From JACPUW01 sp049115495 (GTDB lineage Bacteria; Bacteroidota; Bacteroidia; CAILMK01; JACPUW01), in the NCBI GenBank assembly GCA_049115495.1, contig JAGDZV010000015.1, positions 1 through 64,000 on the forward strand: a stretch of 64,000 bases of DNA. The letters run 5' to 3'. The notes under the pieces are model-generated. The model made no database searches and had not been told where the DNA came from. It saw only the letters and a list, made by a program, of their open reading frames with translations. A program made the position numbers and the translations under genes. Shown in pieces: positions 61,132-64,000 of the stretch (the first letter of the stretch is position 1; each line of letters begins with the position of its first letter).

Positions 61132-64000
61132 TTACTGCTTTACAATTTGGTGTTTTTCAGAAACACCATTGTGCATTATGTTAATGATATAAGTTCCGTT
61201 TGACAAATCGCTTAAATCAATCACATTTTTGCTTTCAAGTAATTTTCCATTTAATACTTCTTTTCCATTTACATCGGTAATAGAAATATTTGAACCCACT
61301 ATTTGAGCAGGTATGCTTATTACGGTTTCATTTACTGCCGGGTTAGGAAAAACCTTAGCTCCAAGAGTTACTTCTACATTATTAATACTATTTCCTTGTC
61401 CATCAGTTTCAAGAATTAAAGTGTTTACCGATACGGTTGAAACATTATCATCTTGCTCGGCCCAAATGGTATTAGTTACACCTGAGAATCTCACAACTTG
61501 AAGATCATCAACATACCAGCCTTCGCCGCCAGTAACTCTATCTGTAGCAAATCTAAATCTAACTTGAATTGATTGTCCGGCAAACTCAAAAAGATCAATT
61601 TGGCTCCTAATAAATGTACTACTGCTACCGGTAAAGGCATCTCTGCTTCTTAGCGGTTGACTCACAGCTATATTTCCCGAGTAACCATTTTCTACAAAAT
61701 ATGGTCCGGCATCGTTCCATGTAGCACCACCATCAGCGCTAATTTCAACTACGCCGCCATCTCTTCTAAAACTTGTATTATAATAATGTTGGAAACTCAA
61801 GATTGCACCGTCTTCAACAACGCCAACTTCGTAAACCAAACTTCCTTCAGACTCATAATCTACGTTATCTACATACCAAGCAAAAGATCCTTCGGCCACA
61901 ATAGCGCTTTGAATCCTCCATGGATTACTACCCGACTCCATAACCACACTCCAATCTACATCAGATTCTGCACCATCTTCAGCAAATATTTTACTGTGAA
62001 GGTCAGGTTTAATTAATGTGGTATAAGAGCATTCAAAGCTTGTACCTGCTGGCATGCTGTCAAGTGTCATTGAAAGTATATTTCCATTTACATCCCAATC
62101 ACAATCTAGGCTGCTTGTTACAAGTTCAAGCATTTCAGGAATAGTATCAACCACTACTACGTTGTAGTATGTTTGGCCAGATTCATTCTCCCATGCTACA
62201 TTATAAACCAGCTCATCTTCTTCGTTAATTCTATCAACGGCAGTTTTTTCTAATGAAATAATGCCTCTATATTTTGGTGGAATTTCAAAACCATTTCTTC
62301 CATCGTTTCTATCATCTGGATCTCCACCGTCGGCGTCCCATCCAAGGCCTCTACCGCCAAATGCTTGCCAAATAATCTTTTGGTTTTCACCGCCATTATT
62401 CAACTCATCTGCTAAAAGAATAGCATCTCTTGCTGCTTCAAAGCCTGGATTACATGGTTGTAATTTCATACCATCAACCACTAATTGTATGGCTATATTA
62501 TTTCCACCGGTACCAGTGTAAAGGTCTTCGTCAAAACCGTATTTATCAATAAAATTCCAATACATATCCCAAAGCATGGCACACCAAACCGATCCAATTC
62601 CATGTGGTACACTCAATACAGCTATGTCTTCGTAGTCATACTCACTTCTTGACTGATCTACTGAATAAGGATATGGTCTAATACCCGCACCATTGGTTGC
62701 CTGACCTCTAACATAGGTTCCAATACCCCTAAGGTCTGTAGCTTTATCATCTTTATGATGTGTTGTTACCAAGGCAAAAAAGTCACTCCAACCTTCACCC
62801 ATTTGCTCTACATTAGAAAGGCAGCCGCTATTTAAGGCTCCTCCTGTAAGTCTAATAGAAATTCCATGGCCATACTCGTGGGCAATTACGCCGTTATCAA
62901 AGTCGCCATCATAACCACCTGTAGCTGCTCTGGTGTACATTGAAACTTCAATATCTTCACTTTCAATCTCGTCCATTAAAGCAAGACCTAGAGTACGATC
63001 AATCATTATTGACGGAATGGTGATATCGCCGGCATTTGTACCAAAAATGGTTTGTGCTGGTCTATTATCAGTAAATATTATTACTGCTATTGCACCCGCA
63101 TCTTGTGCATTTCTCACCTTATCTACAAAAAGGCATGTTCCTCTTTCAATTAGTGCTATGTTGCCGTCAATCTCAGACGCGTTTACTAAATCTTCGCAGC
63201 CCAAAGTGCTTGTACCAGTACCATCATCAACCATTACGAGCTTACCCTTAATTGGTTTTTCAGAAAGTGCATCGCCAAAGTTTGCGCCAAAAACTGAATA
63301 AGAACCTTTGCTATCTGAAGGGTCAAATACCTGTAATGTAGCCCCTGAAGCACCTACACCCCACAAATACATTTGCATACGTGGGTTAGATCCATCTGGT
63401 GGAGTAGCAAAGTTGGCATTGTTGGTTCCACCGCCATCTTGGGCATGGGCATGTACAAAGTCTCCTTCGCCTGTTGCATGCCTACCGTAGTTACTTTCTT
63501 GAAAATTTCCACTTTCTTCGTCAAAACCATACTGATAAAGAAAATCATGCATGTAGTTGTTCCAGACAAATAGGTTCGTAATTGCCGCATCTTGATTGTG
63601 AGCATGAGAACTGTCTTCGTCAAATGGATAATCGAAATAAAGCTCAGTACCGCCATCAGGACTTCTCCCTTCGGTGGCATTGCTTCCATCTACATCTTCA
63701 TATGCCCAAACATTATTACCTCTAGTAATGGTGTATTCTGCGCCTTCAAAACCATCAACATCATGCCAACCAAATGGAGATGCCAATGAATCGTTTGCAT
63801 TTTTCAAAAGCTCTCTTGGGCCATGATTTGGGCTTTCGGTACCAAAAGGATAAGCAAAATAAGCGGCTGTGCTGTTTCTTTTATTAGCCGTGTTACCAAA
63901 CTCATTATTAGGGCTCGGAGAAAAATCATGGCTACTGTGGTCGTGGTCAAAATCGCACTCAAGCATATAATCTAACTGCCATACCGTTTCCCCTGTTTGT
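61132..64000 (-). CDS. M36 (fungalysin-type) metallopeptidase with PA domain and T9SS sorting domain, 5' end cut
   Basis: At least 956 residues; the frame is open to the window edge, so the true start lies beyond 64000. The zinc site is HEYGHG in GVIAHEYGHGISIRLTGG (62866-62880), with the third ligand in GEGWSDF; these are M36 features. A protease-associated (PA) domain is inserted before the catalytic part (KLVMVDDGTGTSTLGCEDL ... GNIALIERGTCLFVDKVRNAQDAGAIAVIIFTDN). After the peptidase comes a DUF11-like beta-sandwich (DRINEEDELVYNVAWENES), an immunoglobulin-like or MAM-like sandwich, and a T9SS sorting domain (AKVFPNPAVNETVISI ... LSNGTYIINIMHNGVSEKHQIVK). Likely a secreted protease digesting external protein. 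Confidence 0.93.
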   Translation of the reverse strand, partial: QTGETVWQLDYMLECDFDHDHSSHDFSPSPNNEFGNTANKRNSTAAYFAYPFGTESPNHGPRELLKNANDSLASPFGWHDVDGFEGAEYTITRGNNVWAYEDVDGSNATEGRSPDGGTELYFDYPFDEDSSHAHNQDAAITNLFVWNNYMHDFLYQYGFDEESGNFQESNYGRHATGEGDFVHAHAQDGGGTNNANFATPPDGSNPRMQMYLWGVGASGATLQVFDPSDSKGSYSVFGANFGDALSEKPIKGKLVMVDDGTGTSTLGCEDLVNASEIDGNIALIERGTCLFVDKVRNAQDAGAIAVIIFTDNRPAQTIFGTNAGDITIPSIMIDRTLGLALMDEIESEDIEVSMYTRAATGGYDGDFDNGVIAHEYGHGISIRLTGGALNSGCLSNVEQMGEGWSDFFALVTTHHKDDKATDLRGIGTYVRGQATNGAGIRPYPYSVDQSRSEYDYEDIAVLSVPHGIGSVWCAMLWDMYWNFIDKYGFDEDLYTGTGGNNIAIQLVVDGMKLQPCNPGFEAARDAILLADELNNGGENQKIIWQAFGGRGLGWDADGGDPDDRNDGRNGFEIPPKYRGIISLEKTAVDRINEEDELVYNVAWENESGQTYYNVVVVDTIPEMLELVTSSLDCDWDVNGNILSMTLDSMPAGTSFECSYTTLIKPDLHSKIFAEDGAESDVDWSVVMESGSNPWRIQSAIVAEGSFAWYVDNVDYESEGSLVYEVGVVEDGAILSFQHYYNTSFRRDGGVVEISADGGATWNDAGPYFVENGYSGNIAVSQPLRSRDAFTGSSSTFIRSQIDLFEFAGQSIQVRFRFATDRVTGGEGWYVDDLQVVRFSGVTNTIWAEQDDNVSTVSVNTLILETDGQGNSINNVEVTLGAKVFPNPAVNETVISIPAQIVGSNISITDVNGKEVLNGKLLESKNVIDLSDLSNGTYIINIMHNGVSEKHQIVKQ

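Noticed and set aside
1..64000. CRISPR arrays, tRNA or rRNA genes, known defence systems, toxin-antitoxin pairs
   Set aside because: No regularly spaced repeats, no tRNA-like cloverleaf or CCA ends, and no restriction, retron, CBASS or abortive-infection motifs were found. The Fic protein has no separate antitoxin gene; its inhibitory motif is built in.

Overview
The window looks like a chromosomal segment of a Gram-negative Bacteroidota bacterium of the Flavobacteriia/Cytophagia type. It is AT-rich. Six large secreted proteins end in the C-terminal sorting domain of the type IX secretion system (T9SS). Other markers are a LytS/LytTR regulatory pair, a DUF5686-type outer-membrane protein, a SMUG2-type DNA glycosylase, a HutD/Ves protein, many lipoproteins and frequent TTG starts. 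A secreted GH16 glucanase fits an environmental, perhaps marine, polysaccharide degrader, but this is inference. I see no rRNA, tRNA, CRISPR array, phage block or intact transposase.

Layout. 1-8 kb: two enzyme/regulator groups (SRPBCC protein, SDR and AraC regulator; then Crp-like regulator, seven-helix membrane protein, SDR and a long RluA-type pseudouridine synthase). 8-11 kb: a Fic AMP-transferase whose start codon sits in a perfect 24-bp palindrome, a small membrane protein, dihydroorotase. 11-19 kb, minus strand: an L,D-transpeptidase coupled to a WG-repeat protein, BioY, a TPR histidine kinase, a CDF metal exporter and a secreted unknown. 19-23.4 kb: sbcD and sbcC. 23.4-24.7 kb: a repeat-rich gap bounded by a duplicated scrap of the sbcC 3' end. 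24.7-43.5 kb: mostly secreted and surface proteins (GloVer-repeat giant, YD-like proteins, SBBP-like repeat protein, HutD, GH16, PQQ-like propeller, DUF5686 protein, serine hydrolase, PHB-depolymerase-like esterase). 43.6-51.2 kb: radical SAM protein, a second enzyme-AraC pair, beta-barrel, second Crp-like regulator, GT87-like glycosyltransferase, alpha/beta hydrolase. 51.4-64 kb, minus strand: a 1229-residue T9SS protein, murI, a five-gene LytS/LytTR operon, SMUG2, a lipoprotein and an M36 metallopeptidase cut by the window edge.

The least ordinary material lies between genes. Three related elements of 138-140 bp (28197-28336, 42120-42258, 55294-55431) share imperfect terminal inverted repeats beginning ATCGG and a core of consecutive small hairpins; they look like a MITE- or REP-type family. 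Other palindromes cluster around sbcD-sbcC, whose product in other bacteria cleaves hairpin DNA. The Fic gene with its operator-like palindrome and C-terminal winged helix looks like a self-regulated module. No obviously new multi-gene system is visible; the repeat family and the Fic operator are the best candidates for undescribed biology.
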